64,000 bases of DNA. Origin: Paramarasmius palmivorus. Its lineage: Eukaryota; Basidiomycota; Agaricomycetes; Agaricales; Marasmiaceae. The stretch covers positions 186,001-250,000 of the forward strand of contig JAYKXP010000001.1 in NCBI GenBank assembly GCA_037176845.1, given 5' to 3'. Of the stretch, positions 1 to 12,512 are shown one piece after another. The stretch's first letter is position 1, and each line of letters opens with the position of its first letter. A model generated the notes under the pieces. That model was given only the letters and a program-made list of their open reading frames with translations, had not been told where the DNA came from and did no database searches. The position numbers and the translations under genes were made by a program.

Positions 1-3000
1 CCTGTGAAACTTGTCGTTCCAAAGCCTATATTGCGTCAATATTTGATGCCTTCAGGTGGACTGCAACATACCTCTTTGGCTCTTTGGACGTCTGCGAGAG
101 TGGCCTCTGCGTCATGCTGACGGGACTTGAGTGATTGGAGCTCGGACTCTAAGGATCGCTTGCTCTTCTCCAACTCTGAGATCATAACCTGTGATTCGGC
201 AGCAATTCCATGGGATGTGCGCTCTTTCTCTACGAGCAATGCATGAGCTTCCTGCAAGGACGCCAACTCCCGATTGGCATAGTCTAGCTCCAGTTTAAGC
301 TTGCTCTGTCCCTCTAATGCAACTCGTCGAGCCTCGGTGAGCTCTTGGTGAAGCTTGGCCACTTGTGCCCTCAGTTCTGCCAATTCGACCTCTTTGCTCT
401 TCTCGGCTTCGTTTCTACGAGTTTCCTCACTAGACTTTGCTTCAAGGACTGTCCTCAGCTCGTCTAGTTCTTCTTGCAGTTTGGAACGCATGACATCGCC
501 TTTTGTACGGTCCTCCTTTTCAGCCTGCAATTCAGCTGCTAAAGTGTCGATATCGCTTTGCAACTCGAGAATTTCCTTGGCAGCATTCTGGCGCTCAATG
601 TTGGCATCATCTAGCTGCTGAACAAGCTCGGCAATACGATCCTCCTTTTTCTGAATCATCGCAGAGTATTCAGTGGCGGTCCTTGCAAGTTCCGCCAGCT
701 GCTCCTTAGTTTGCCGAGTCTCTGTCTCCAAAGCATCACATCTGGTCTTGAGTATGTTCCTGCGAAACGAATAAGCAATGCAGTCCTTGTCGCAGAGTAG
801 AATTCATACTTGTTGCCCAATTCCACGTCCAACTTGCCTTCGAGCTCCTTGATAGTTACTTCGGATCGATCGCGAGTACGGACCAAGTCTTCCTCGCGTT
901 GCATGGCAAGATTCTTGAGTTCCTCGCTGACCTTTGTCAGTGCGTCCAAGTCCGCCTGTAATGCCTCGATTTCTTCGGTAGCAGCGGCCAATTCATTTGC
1001 GGCCTCGGCCTCCCTTGCAGTCCACTCTTTCTGCTCGGTCTCCAGACGCACCAGGTGCTCTGCAGCTTGATCAAACATCCGCCGAAGCTCCGCGTGCCGT
1101 TGTTCGCTGTCCTTATGCATCTTCATGGCTTGGTCAAGATGCGATTGTAAGTCTTCGATATCGGCCTGTAATTCGGCTGCCTCTTCCTCCAACTCCACTT
1201 CGCGCTTCTTGCCACGTTCCAAGAGCGCATCCTTATCAAGAACAAGGCTCCTCTCAGCCTCGAGTTGATCTTCCACCTTTCTCTTTTCGGCCTCTAGGGA
1301 CATCTTTAGTTTCTCAAGGTTCTCCTTCTCTTGGCGGTCTCGCTCTGCACGTTCTTTATGCAAGGCCAACTCGGCTTCTTTCTTGCGAAGTTCCTCATCG
1401 TTACGCGTCGCTGCAAGGAGGGGCCGCACCTGGAAAAAAAGTGAGTACACTTTGTTGTTACGCTTGACCTTACTGCATACCTTTGTATATAGTTGCCACC
1501 ATGGCCAATCTCTGAGTTCGCCATAGACACGTGCGTTGCGTTGGATTGTGCGGATTGCGATAGCCCGATTGAGAATTTTCTTGATCTGCCTTCTCGCCGA
1601 CCACATCCTTGCAGCTGCCTGCAACCGTGAGAACACGTCGTAGAGGAGTCCATCCCTTCGCTCCTCGAGCTCTGCCAGCACACCAGCTTTGAAAAATATC
1701 TTGGACGTTCCAATCTTGAAAAGAGCCTCGTCCAACTCTAAAGTGGCGACCATGCGCCTACAAGCCTCTCGTCCATCCATATATCCCGGAGGTATGATGC
1801 CAGGTGTAAGGACTTCATAACGTTGGCGGAATTCCACAAATGGTAAACGATTGGGATAACCCAAACGAGCAATACGAATACCCTCAAGTACACCATTGCA
1901 ACGAAGTTGATCAAGCACCAAGGGGACATCGACACGACCTGGCTTCTTGTTAGCGTTGGGTACGATGCAGCGCACGAAGTGGGGTTGCGTTGCTTGCAAC
2001 TGCCCCATAAGGCTAGCAAGCTGTTCCTTGTGTCGTTGCCCAACGGTCCTGAAAGCTCCCTTTTTGATCCCACGCTTTCGTCCGACCGTGTATGGAACAC
2101 CTTGAGCACCTGGAGTAGGTGGGACAGGAACATCTGCATAATCGGCGAAGAGACTGGCAACATAGCGCTCAGATGAGGAGGCAAGGACGCGTGTAAGATT
2201 ATCGTTGAGGGGATCCTTGTTCTTTTCGAGCCACCCATCGGTACGATACTCCACTCTGGCGGCGTAATGTTGAATAAGGAATCCCTGCTCAAATCGAGAG
2301 GGCTCGTATTTGTCACGACCAGGGTGTCCTTCCTCGCCATGGCTTCCTCCTGCCCAGAGTGTGTGCAACTTGTTGGTGAAGGTGAGATCAGTAGCTTTAG
2401 GCATGATACACTCCTCGTCTAAGCAGCTTAATATCCCGATGACATTGCCACTGCTTTCGATTAAATCGATAGTCGGCTGTAAATCTAACCCGAAATTGAC
2501 GTAGTCCCATTTGATTCCTTCTCTCGAATATTCCTCTTGCTCCAGGACAAACATATGGTGATTGAAGAACTGCTGGAGCTTCTCGTTGGTGTAGTTGATC
2601 AAGAGTTGTTCGTATGTATTGATTTCAAAGATTTCGAAACCAGCAATATCGAGTACACCGATGAAAGTGGATTTCGAAGAGGGACGGTCAAGGGCCTGGT
2701 TGATGCGGTCAACAAGAAGTCCAAACGATTTCTCGTACAATGTTTTGCACAATGCACCAAGTTCGTCGGTAGCTTGTTGTCGTGTTCGTGCTTGCGAAAC
2801 CCATTCGCGTCCGGCTAGGACTCGAGGCTGTAAAACAGCACGGATGAATTCCGCGACCGGGATTCCCAATAGGTGACAAACACGCTCTGCTTGTGAAGGA
2901 TCGGGCATGACCGCATCGTCTGCCCGAGTTGCAGAGATGACGATGTTGCCTATGTGCAGCACCGCGGCGACGATACGGAACAAGTCAAATTGTTCAGCTT

Positions 3001-4405
3001 GCGAGAAACCGACCACGTCGAGCGCAGCCTATGAAATGGTTAACGACTCAACGAGATGGCAGCCATCGAACAACTCACCAGTAGAGCCTGCCATTCCTGT
3101 TTGTCATCCACGCCATCAATCTCTCGTCTACTTTTATTGAGGTATTCGTAATCTTCCACGCCACCTCCCAAGAGTAATTTATCTACCAATGTAGATGTTA
3201 AAATGCCATCTTCTGTGGAAAGGTGAAATGACCCACCTTTGAGCTGCTCACCCCCAACCAATAATTGGTAGAAAACGTGAAAATTTCTCTCTGCCTCGCT
3301 TCGGAAGACTACTCTGCTCTTCTCCAGGAGATACCAATCGATGTTGGCTCCTGCTATACTCCCATCTGGGGCGAAAGTTATGCGTACGAATTTACCAAAA
3401 CGACTTGAGTTGTTATTGCGTTGGGTTTGAGCATTGCCAAATGCTTCGAGAATAGGATTTGCCTGCAGGATCTGCCTTTCCAAAAGACCTAGTCTACCCT
3501 TGGCGTTCAGGAAACCGCTACCAGTTACGGAAGGAGAGCCTGTGTGAACTCGTTTCACAGAGTTGCTTCTCGGAAGCCCAACCGTGGGCATTGTCGTGAA
3601 TGAATGTGAAGATGAAAGAGTAGGAGAACGCGAGTGTGATGGGGTGGAAGGATGATGAACGTCCGTCGCGATCGCTGCTAGATATTGAATGACCTTCTTT
3701 GTACTTTCTGTCTTCCCAGCACCTGATTCGCCCCTGCATTACGCTCTTTCAGATCTGACATTGGCTCCGATATTGATAAAAAACGCACGTAATCAGTATA
3801 CTTTGATTCTCTCGTTCTTCGCCCATGTTAACCCACGCGCGTTCGGCCACTGCAAAGATGTGGGGTGGATTCTCATCACGACGCTTACTTCGATATTGGT
3901 GTACGATGGCGTCTGAATAGAGGGGTAGACTCTGATATGGATTAACTGCCACCAAGAATAATCCAGAATAGGTCTACCAAAGCAGTCAGGGGGTAGCATT
4001 CGAACACGACCAGGATATAACGCACGTAGATTGCACCAGAACCGTAACGAAGCCGTAAATTATGGACTACACTGGCCTCATTCAGGAATGTAAGATCCGC
4101 GATATCTTCAACGCGATCAAACTTGGGTGGGTTCATCTTGGACAACGCATACAAGGGTACTCTGCGAATCTGGTGTCCCTTGTTAGTCTGCACCGCAGAT
4201 AGAAATGGAACATGAGGTGAAAACGCACATCGTTACCTGCAGCCATCACAACTTCTGCAAATTCACCGTCTTCCTTGTTAACCCAGCCCGCAAGATACCC
4301 CTCTTTGTCGTCTGGAACCCAGACCCATTTCTTCTCGTTGAACTCGGCTTGTTGCGCAGCTGCACGTGCAGCCTCTGCACTCTGAGAAAGCCTCGGTGCA
4401 GGCAT
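1..4405 (-). CDS. MYO1: Class II myosin heavy chain (N-terminal 1353 residues, cut by window edge)
   Basis: Conventional (type II) myosin, the actin motor of the cytokinetic ring. Exons read on the minus strand: 4405-4229, 4187-4026, 3973-3789, 3733-3079, 3028-1481, 1429-810, 759-72 and 25-1 (partial); introns are 41-55 nt and every junction keeps frame. Visible in order: an SH3-like N-terminus; the P-loop GESGAGKT (about residues 176-183); switch I NNNSSRFG (about 281-288); switch II DIAGFE (about 520-525); an IQ/lever-arm region; the LYTKVRPLL junction typical of myosin II, created by splicing out 1430-1480; then a long heptad-rich coiled coil that continues past position 1. An insert of about 60 residues rich in Ser, Thr and Pro follows the P-loop in loop 1. 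The ATG at 4405-4403 starts a conserved N-terminus. Family assignment is very secure; the symbol is by analogy. Confidence 0.95.
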
Positions 4406-4887
4406 TGAAAGAAAGAGGCGTCGTTATGTTGTCAGAGAATGTTGTCGAGAGTTGGTTCGTGTTTGAGAATACCGTTTGGAAAGAGATGAAATACGATTGA
4501 GATTTGGGTGTAATTCGTGCCTCGTTATAGCGAGTCGTCAATCATAAGCAGGAAGAAGAGGTAAGGATCTGAGAGTGCCAGAGACAGGCTGTCACCGGTC
4601 GACAAGGAAGCAGTCCGAGTTCAAAGGTGAGACGCAACGACAGAGGCATCCAACCAGGTCACCCAAATATGGTAATAGATAAGATCCTTATCAGACCATA
4701 CAGCTTCCCGCCCCATCCCACTTATTTTCTACATACACATGTGAGCAATATACAGTGAAAAGAAGGTGTAGAGTGTATGCCTTCTGAACGATATAGAATT
4801 TTGAAAATGGAATTGCTAGTGGGACAACAGACGACTAGTGTATCAAGTCGGTCACAGCATGTCACACACACCTCTTACTCCGCAACC
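4406..4887. promoter_or_regulatory. Shared divergent promoter of myosin and YKT6
   Basis: 482 bp separates the two start codons of these head-to-head genes. It holds a GATAAG..CTTATC inverted pair near 4679-4695 (GATA-like sites) and a pyrimidine-rich stretch before YKT6. No clear TATA box was picked out. The regulatory role is inferred from gene layout only. Confidence 0.5.
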
Positions 4888-5663
4888 ATGAAGGTCTATC
4901 ACATCGCCGTCGTCCTTGCACCTCCTTCAGGTGCTTCAACCGTTCTATGCAGTGCCAGCGATCTATCCTCTTTCTCCTTCTACCAGAGGGGCTCCGTGGG
5001 CGAGTTCATGTCCTTCATGTCCAAGACAGTAGCCGAGCGTACAGCACAAGGACAGAGGCAAAGCGTTCAGGAGAACAACTATGTCGCTCATGTTTACAAT
5101 CGCGGTGGAGCTGAACAACTCGCAGGTGCGTAAGAAGAGCCTTCCATATCTTTCAATCAGATTAACCTGCTGGGGATCCAGGTGTAATTGTCACAGACCA
5201 AGAATACCCAGTTCGACCAGCCTTCTCCTTGTTGACCAAAGTGCTGGATGAATTCATATCCAAAGTCCCACAATCTCAGTTCAACAATCCCTCGTCGATA
5301 TCCTTCCCCGAGCTCAACACCTATGTCCAAAAGTATCAAGATCCAAGTCAGGCAGACACCATCATGCGAGTGCAACAGGAACTGGACGAAACCAAGATTG
5401 TGTTGGTAAGTTTATTGCTGGTCCCTTAATTATCTCGAAAGCCTGTCAAACTGACATGTATGGGTTAGCACAAGACAATTGAGTCCGTGTTGCAGCGAGG
5501 GGAGAAATTGGATAATCTCGTCGACAGGTCGAATGCTCTGTCTGCCCAGAGCAAGATGTTCTACAAGACTACTAAAAAGGTGCGTTCCTTACTCTTCAAG
5601 GAAGGAGAATCACGACCCTGATCTGATCCTCTACAGCAAAACGCTTGCTGTACCATCATGTGA
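4888..5663 (+). CDS. YKT6: YKT6 R-SNARE / palmitoyltransferase-like longin protein
   Basis: Prenylated R-SNARE used in ER-Golgi, intra-Golgi, vacuolar and autophagosome fusion. Exons 4888-5125, 5182-5405, 5469-5579 and 5637-5663 give 199 residues, matching the usual ~200. The N-terminus (MKVYHIAVV) opens a longin domain. The SNARE helix follows, with the central arginine in [13 protein letters not shown]. The protein ends CCTIM, a CAAX-type box carrying the double cysteine that is palmitoylated and farnesylated in known YKT6 proteins. The last exon is only 27 nt and encodes just QNACCTIM, so loss of that splice would remove the membrane anchor. Earlier in-frame ATGs are not needed because this ATG starts the conserved longin fold. 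Confidence 0.96.
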
Positions 5664-6158
5664 ACGCCCAGTACTGGCCGTTTAACCACGACACTGCCTG
5701 ATCGTCTACTATTTCTGCCTTAACATACCCGCGCGCGATTTGATACGGACACCACTGGATCTATACTCCACATTAATAGACACATTTATATGAACCCTGA
5801 TTGACTTTCGATCTTTTCGGTGTGAATTACCTGATAATTATGAGGTTTTTGCTACCGCTCGGACCTACCGCACTGACGGCATGAGGTTCAAAGAATGAAA
5901 ATGAACAGCCTAGGCACATAGACTAGACCTAAATCATTGAACTTTTTGGTGTTATCATTTGGCGCGGTACCTGTAACTGTTCGCGTAAAACACATTGGCA
6001 TCGCATTTCCTTGGTTCCGACTCCCATTTGACGCGCGCATCGGCGATTTTGGATGGCCACCTCCGTGATGCAGGAAGGGCATGACCTGCCAGTACAAATA
6101 GAACTTGGTTCTCTGAGGCTCCCACAGTTATCTCCCTTCTCTTCTTCACACAATCACT

Positions 6159-9100
6159 ATGCTTGACCAACTCGAAAGCAGAGTTAATAACCTCCAAAAG
6201 CTAATCCTCGATGGACCTCTTGTCAAATTCTCAGATCTTGCAAGTCATCTCCTTTGCTCACAGTCTCGTCGTCGTCTAACAGGGTGCTTAGCCTGCATAT
6301 CTCAATGCTCTCACTAACAAAGAGACTCTCAACGATCGATATCTTTTCGTACGTCTCCTTGTTTTCCCAGTGACCCGAGTACTCATTTCGGGTTCAAACA
6401 GTTGGAGAGGCTTCTCGTGTTGATGTCGCGTCTGGGTGATTCCACGCAGGACTCTGAATTCCTTCGAAAGATTGGTGACGAAGTACAGCAGTTCGTCATC
6501 GACTTGTGTGAGCTCCATTCCCATCCATCGGCCAACGCGGCATTGACATCGTGCAGTGTACAAGGATCTTCCCCATCCACCTAGTTCATACCTCAGCATC
6601 GCCCCGCCATCGAATACTGCTGTTGCATCATCATCATCCCCATCTGCTCCCATCAAATATGCTTTTCGATCCGCTGACGGTAGCGATTACAACCCTCTGT
6701 TCCCAACGCTCGGCAAGGCGAGAACACCTTACGCTCGTTCAGTCCCTTCTGCAAAGTTCCCCCCGCTGTCCAGCTTGCCTGATCCCGGTCTCGTCTTTGA
6801 CACACTCCTTCGGCGAGACAAGTTTGTAGAACATCCCGGAGGAATATCTAGTTTGTTCTTCGCATTCGCCGATCTCGTCATCCACAGCATCTTCAATACT
6901 GATACAAAAGACTGGAACATCAACAACGCCAGTAGCTATTTGGATCTTAGCATCCTCTATGGCAGTTCTGATGCAGAGGTCGATTCCGTCCGCCGCAAGG
7001 ATGGCACGGGTAGATTGTGGGATGATGTCTTCGCTGACGGAAGGCTTCTATTGATGCCTCCCGCGAGCTGTGCTCTCTTGGTACTATTGTGCCGGAACCA
7101 CAACGTCAGTTTTCATACCTTTTGTTTGACTGCTTTCTCTGAAAAGCCTTTGTCAGTACGTTGCAGATAAGATCCTCAGTATCAACGAGCGCAGAACCTT
7201 CAAGGACCCCAAGAGTCTTTCCGATGATGACCGAGCCGCTCAAGACACCGAGATCTTCCAGCGCGCCCGGCTCGTCAATTCTGCTTACTTTGTTCAGATA
7301 ATCCTTGGAGGTAAGTTACCACGTTCCTATCCCGAACAAATCGCCTCATTCATATTATAGATTATGTTGGCACAATTCTCGGTTTGGCGAGGGATGGCCG
7401 TGACTGGCGTCTCGATCCACTTATGGTAATGCTATATTCTTACTGTGGAATCAGATCTACTTACGTCGACTGCAGGAAATGCGTCAACTTAACCATGAGT
7501 TTGCTCCTAGAGGGGAAGGCAATGTCGTTTCTGTGGAGTTCAACCTGATGTACAGATGGCATGCCACCCTTTCAAGGAAAGATTCAGAATGGACAGAAGA
7601 CGTCTTCCATCAATACTTGGGAAAGGATACGGATCTCAGTCAGGTATCACGGAAGTTCGCTATTGACGTCTCATTTCTGACACGTTCTCTTCTTTTGTAA
7701 TCCAGGTGACGCCCGAGGAGTTCCACAAAGCTGCTAGAAGCGCTCTCAAGCAGACTGGGAGCGTCAAGGACTGGACTTTCCATGGGTATGTTAGGTCAAT
7801 TCTTGCACTTATACGTGTTTGACACCCTCTAGGCTCAAGCGTGTCAATGGTCGTTTCAAAGACGAAGACCTTGCCAAAGTGCTTTTGGATGCTACTGAGT
7901 GGCGGGCTGGTGCCTTCAAAGCCAGAGGTATCCCCGCAGCCATGCGTGTTATCGAGATTTTGGGAATTCAGCAATCTAGAAAATGGGGAGCTTGCTCAGT
8001 ATGTCTTCGACCACTTCTGCTCGACCCTCGAGACTTAGACTTGTCTAGTTGAACGAATTCAGGAAATTCATGGGTCTCAAACGTAAATACCAAATTTCTT
8101 TCCCGTCGTTGTATAAAATCCCTGATCTGCGACTTAGCCTATGAAAACTTTGAGCAGTGGAACACTGACAAGGAAATCGCGGTAGGTCGACTTTTCGTCT
8201 TCATTCCATCGGTATAGCTCACAAGTCACAGGCTGCGGCTCGCTCTTTGTACAAGCATATCGACAACCTGGAACTACACGTAAGCTGTCTGGGACTTGAT
8301 AGCACCCTACATCACTGACATCGTCCCAGGTTGGTTTGCAAGCTGAAGAGGCCAAGTTACCGGGACCTGGTGCAGGCCTTTGCCCGGGATACACCATTTC
8401 GCGTGCCATTCTTGCAGATGCGGTTTGCTTGACTCGTGGGGATCGTTACTTGACGGTAGACTTCACTCGTATGTCCGTCCACGCTACAGTGGAACTAAAG
8501 CTAACCTGCCATAAAAATGTACAGCCTACAATCTGACTAGCTGGGGATACGAGGACTGTCAATTCAACGTCGCCGACGGATCTTATGGTGGAATGCTCAC
8601 CAAACTCCTCTTTAGGACACTTCCCGACCACTATGAACCGAGGTCCGCATATGCTCACTTCCCCTTCATGGAACCATCATACATGAAAAAGGAGGTTGAG
8701 AAACGTGATAATAAAACAGGCAAAAAGGAAGTGTCTAAGTATGTCTGGGAACGGCCTCCTCCGGCCAGATCAACCACCGTGATTGGCAATTACGACGGCG
8801 TGCAAAAGGTCTTGCAAGCAGAATTCGTGACTGGCCAGGAAAGGCGCCTTCAGGGCATCCTGAATCATAGTGTCCCAGACACAAAATTGGTAATGGTAGC
8901 CCCATGTATTCTTTGCGTTGAGACTTACGCTCGTTCGTTTCAGACTCAGCAACTACTCTTCGCAAACAGGGATGAGTGGTCGAGGTACTTCGTTTCAGCA
9001 ACGAAAACTTTGATCCAGAGCCGTTCAATCAAGTCGCCGGGGCAGACTGTTCGATACATCGACATCGTGAAGGATGTTGTCAATGTATTGCCCATCAAGT

Positions 9101-10461
9101 GGATCTGTGAAGAAATTGTGAGTCTCCAATTACTGAGCGATCGTACGAATGAATATTAACTCTCCACCGCAGGCTGGGCTCCACATTCGTGATGCTCCCA
9201 AACGTGATCACTACACTGAACAACAATACATCAAAAGGTTCCAGGATATATGCCGGTACGTTGATCGCTTTGCTCAAGTGTATGGTTCCTTGACTACAAT
9301 CTGCATATCAGCTATGTGTTCCTCAACACTCACCCATACCACGACTGGGAACTCAGGGAGAGCTCCACACAAACGTATACTTACTTCAAAGAGGATGTTC
9401 AGGATGACTTCAAGACCTTCTCATCATGGGTATGTTGCGTAGGCTGCGTGTTGTTCTAAACTGACTAATTCCTACAGATATCCGATCGGGTCAGCAGTCT
9501 CAATGAGAAGGACAATAGTCGTAAATTCCTGAAGCAACTATGGGCGTCTCGCGAAACGAAGGAACCCGCCGAACTCGCCGCGTCTCTGTTTTGCGAGGTG
9601 GTCCCGACCGCGGCCCATTTCTCTCAAGCAATTGCCCATGTTATCAACTTCTATCTTGACGAAGGCAGGGATAATGACAGGGCGGAAATTGTTGCTTTAT
9701 CATCTACCCATACTCCCGAATCACAGAATAAGCTGGTCAAGTATATTCATGACGCTCTCTGTGAGATAATTTCTTTCTGGGCACTATGTGTTATGCTAAT
9801 GCAAATGATCCCCTAAAGCGGATGATCCGCCGGTTTCTGGTTTATATCTAATTGCTACGAGGGATAGCATTGTAGATGGCAATCGAGTGGCTGCAGGCGA
9901 CCGAGTGTTCGCTAGTCTGGTTGAGGCTAACGTGAGTCCTTGACGTTTATCTTGTTTTTTTTTTTTTTTTCCTATACTGACTTTTAACCTCAGAAACAGC
10001 GCCCACAAGACCAAGATGGAGTTTATGGCATGACAGAACACGGGTGAGTATTCTCTTGGGACACCCGAGGATGATGCTAAATGAGCTGCAGCCTTCTGTA
10101 TAATCCATTGTTTACTCAGGTAAGCAGGATTACTTGCGATCGAGACAGTCGTGCTCACATTTCTCTGTAGATTGCTCCCAAGGTCGTGGCTACGGTGTTC
10201 AGCCTGCCTGGTGTCAAGCGCGCTCCCGGCGAGTCTGGTAAATTGAATCGGTGTGTTGACTTGACTGTTTCTCCTTTGTCCGGATTAGAACTATCATCAT
10301 CCAGGTTTGTTGAAGATTATCGAGGAGCTCCGCTACAGCAATATGTCACATATGAAGGCCGCACTTCTCCTTTCCCCGACTCCCTACTATTGCAGGTAAG
10401 ATTCTATGGTTCGTGTTCAGACCCTCGAATGCTGACGGAGAGGTAGTATCATGCTGCATAA
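6159..10461 (+). CDS. ppo: Ppo-type fatty-acid dioxygenase fused to degenerate P450
   Basis: Psi-factor-producing oxygenase / linoleate diol synthase family: an N-terminal haem peroxidase-like dioxygenase makes hydroperoxy fatty acids, and a C-terminal P450 normally isomerises them. The chain has 24 exons: 6159-6239, 6292-6348, 6402-6507, 6557-7104, 7157-7310, 7361-7425, 7476-7643, 7706-7785, 7833-7998, 8049-8082, 8138-8181, 8232-8279, 8330-8468, 8525-8889, 8944-9117, 9173-9255, 9312-9429, 9478-9760, 9819-9931, 9994-10043, 10092-10119, 10171-10250, 10305-10395 and 10447-10461. It totals 1029 residues with all phases consistent. The distal His is about residue 191 (VIHSIF). The catalytic Tyr363 and proximal His366 lie in YRWH. 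In the P450 half, DALS stands where ExxR is expected and no cysteine occurs in the haem-ligand region (TEHGLLYNP). The first intron appears to be GC-AG. Start and last exon are the least certain parts. Its 3' end faces RET2, 131 bp away. Confidence 0.9.
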
Positions 10462-10592
10462 GGCGCACTTTGACACAGGAAATCCATGCTATCGCTCGTA
10501 CTTGTACATGTAACTTATTATGATGAAAAATGATTCCAATTGTCTTCATGTCACCGAAGGGGACACAACAAAGAAGGTTCTGATACAATAGA

Positions 10593-12512
10593 CTAGACCA
10601 CGAGATACTCATCAACAGTGAGTACAGAGTCAACTGAGAACGGTACGGCACCCCCGCTAACTTGAGCTACGCTCGCGATATCGACACCTGCTAAACTACC
10701 CTTTCCGACAAATGTAACATCAACAGGGAAGAACGTGCCAACGTCATCTCCGCCAACACTGAAAATGAGAGAGCCAGATCTGGTGTCGTCAGTGGCAGAT
10801 ACAAGAGGAATCGACCATGCGAGTGAATGAGACGAAGGATTTAGCGACCACTCGCCAGAATGCGAGGACACAGTAGGATATGAACCATCGCTAAAGAAAA
10901 AATGAGCAAGAGACTAGGTGCTTGAAAAGAAGATGTACATACGGGAGAGGGATCGAAATGACGAGATCGTGAAGAGTTACGTTCTCGTTCTCTAACTCAT
11001 ATTCAATGCTGACTTCGCATGTACCGTCATTAGAAGGAGTAGGCCAGCAGTTGACTGTTTGACAATCCTAAGTATAACCTCTGGAGTATAAGACGTGTAA
11101 GCCACGTACTTGACAGGGGAACATTGGACTCGTCTGTTCCAGCATATCTCCACTTCAGAACAGCCAAGCTCTGACCCACAGGGAAGGTGCGAGAAGGATC
11201 TTTCAATGCTACAACACGCTCCTGACCCGGGGCGAACTTGGCAACGTTGGGGTGTTGCTTGAATTGCAGGCTGTTGCCACCAAAGTCGGTTGAAGGGGCT
11301 GACATAGTTAAGCGGACTTTTGCGTAGTCTGCATCGGTGATCTGCAGGTTCATTTCTCCTTTGAGTTCCATAGATTGGACGCCGCCATCACGGAGGAGAG
11401 AGAGCGAAAGTTGTTCCTTGATGACGACGTGAACACTGTAAGACAGTTAGCGTGGGTCGTATCGGATGCTGTTGTAGACTTTACCTCTCTGCTTCAACTC
11501 CAGGGAGACTACCTCTACCGTTATTCGATTGTGAAGTTGGTTCAGAAATCGGGGCCGGGGTCGGAGGCGCAGACATTTCAGCCACAGCTGGTGCTGCTGC
11601 CAACGACAAGTCTCCACCTAGAGCATCTAACAATTCCGCCTGTTTGGTCTTCTTGCTGCCGAGCTTCATTCCAGAGCCTTTGAAAGCAGGCGCCCGAGCA
11701 GCAGAAGGTGCGGGTGATGATGTGGTGATACGTGGAGGCGTTGGGTCTGGCGCCTCGTATCTTGGAACGGGAGAATATCCAGAAATGCCACCACCGAGAT
11801 AGCTGCTTCCTCCACCTCCTCCAGCAGCAGCACGGCGCTGTTGCTCTCTGCGCTGCATCTCGAGTTGCTTGGCCCGACGTTTGAGTTCCTCTTTGGCCTC
11901 TGCTTCTTTGTTCTATATAATGGAGTTAGAAATGGCAAGAAAGTTTTAAAGGATCACGTACCCTTGCAATAATTTCCTGGATCTTTTCTTCGTGACTTTC
12001 CATCTCCAGAACACTTCTGACCTGCATCAAGTTGACCTGTTCTCTATATCCCAGACTAACAACCTCGTCAAAAGCACCGATGATTTCAAACGACTTGCTC
12101 GAGATTTCTCTCTCATCTGCCGTCCTGCAGAGATCAGAGACAACTCTGGCAAGTAAATGGAGTGTATCAATGTCAAGGAGGATGTTTGAAGTTTTGTTGG
12201 TGATGAGGACGATATAAAGGTCTTCCAGTGGTTGATATACATATCGAACATCGGCGGTTTCTACGGTGGTGTGCTGAGTGTTTGTTGGAATGAGTTTTGG
12301 AAACGATGCTAGTAGAGAGTCTATTCGAGTTCGCGTCATATCGCGAAACTGGCGAGAAATGACGGCTGGGTAGAAATGTGTAAATCATCAGTACTTATAT
12401 TTGAGGCAGAAACCTACCCTTGCCGCCTTTTGTGCATATCGAGGCTGCCAAGACGACCTGAAAGGTATGAGTTCATCGAAACTGGCTGGAGATTTGAGGG
12501 CTAACTCACCAT
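10593..12512 (-). CDS. RET2: Coatomer delta subunit (delta-COP)
   Basis: Delta subunit of the COPI coat, acting in Golgi-to-ER retrieval. Exons on the minus strand: 12512-12510, 12457-12418, 12365-11962, 11912-11485, 11435-11110, 11054-10943 and 10890-10593. They sum to 536 residues, compared with about 510-546 in the family. The N-terminus is the longin-like delta-COP domain (MVVLAASICTKGGK, RQFRDM). A basic, Ala/Gly/Pro-rich linker follows, then a mu-homology domain ending at EYLVV. The first coding exon is only the ATG codon. For exon 6 the acceptor at 11055 was chosen because it restores the conserved INCWP motif; the nearer acceptor breaks frame. Function by strong family similarity. Confidence 0.94.

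Noticed and set aside
355..1467. Plus-strand open frames over the myosin coiled coil
   Set aside because: Antisense shadows of a regular heptad-rich coding sequence; no motifs and no splice logic.
11055..11075. Nearest AG acceptor in delta-COP exon 6 (after CTTAG)
   Set aside because: It breaks the frame; the AAACAG acceptor restores the INCWP motif and gives an overall length divisible by three.
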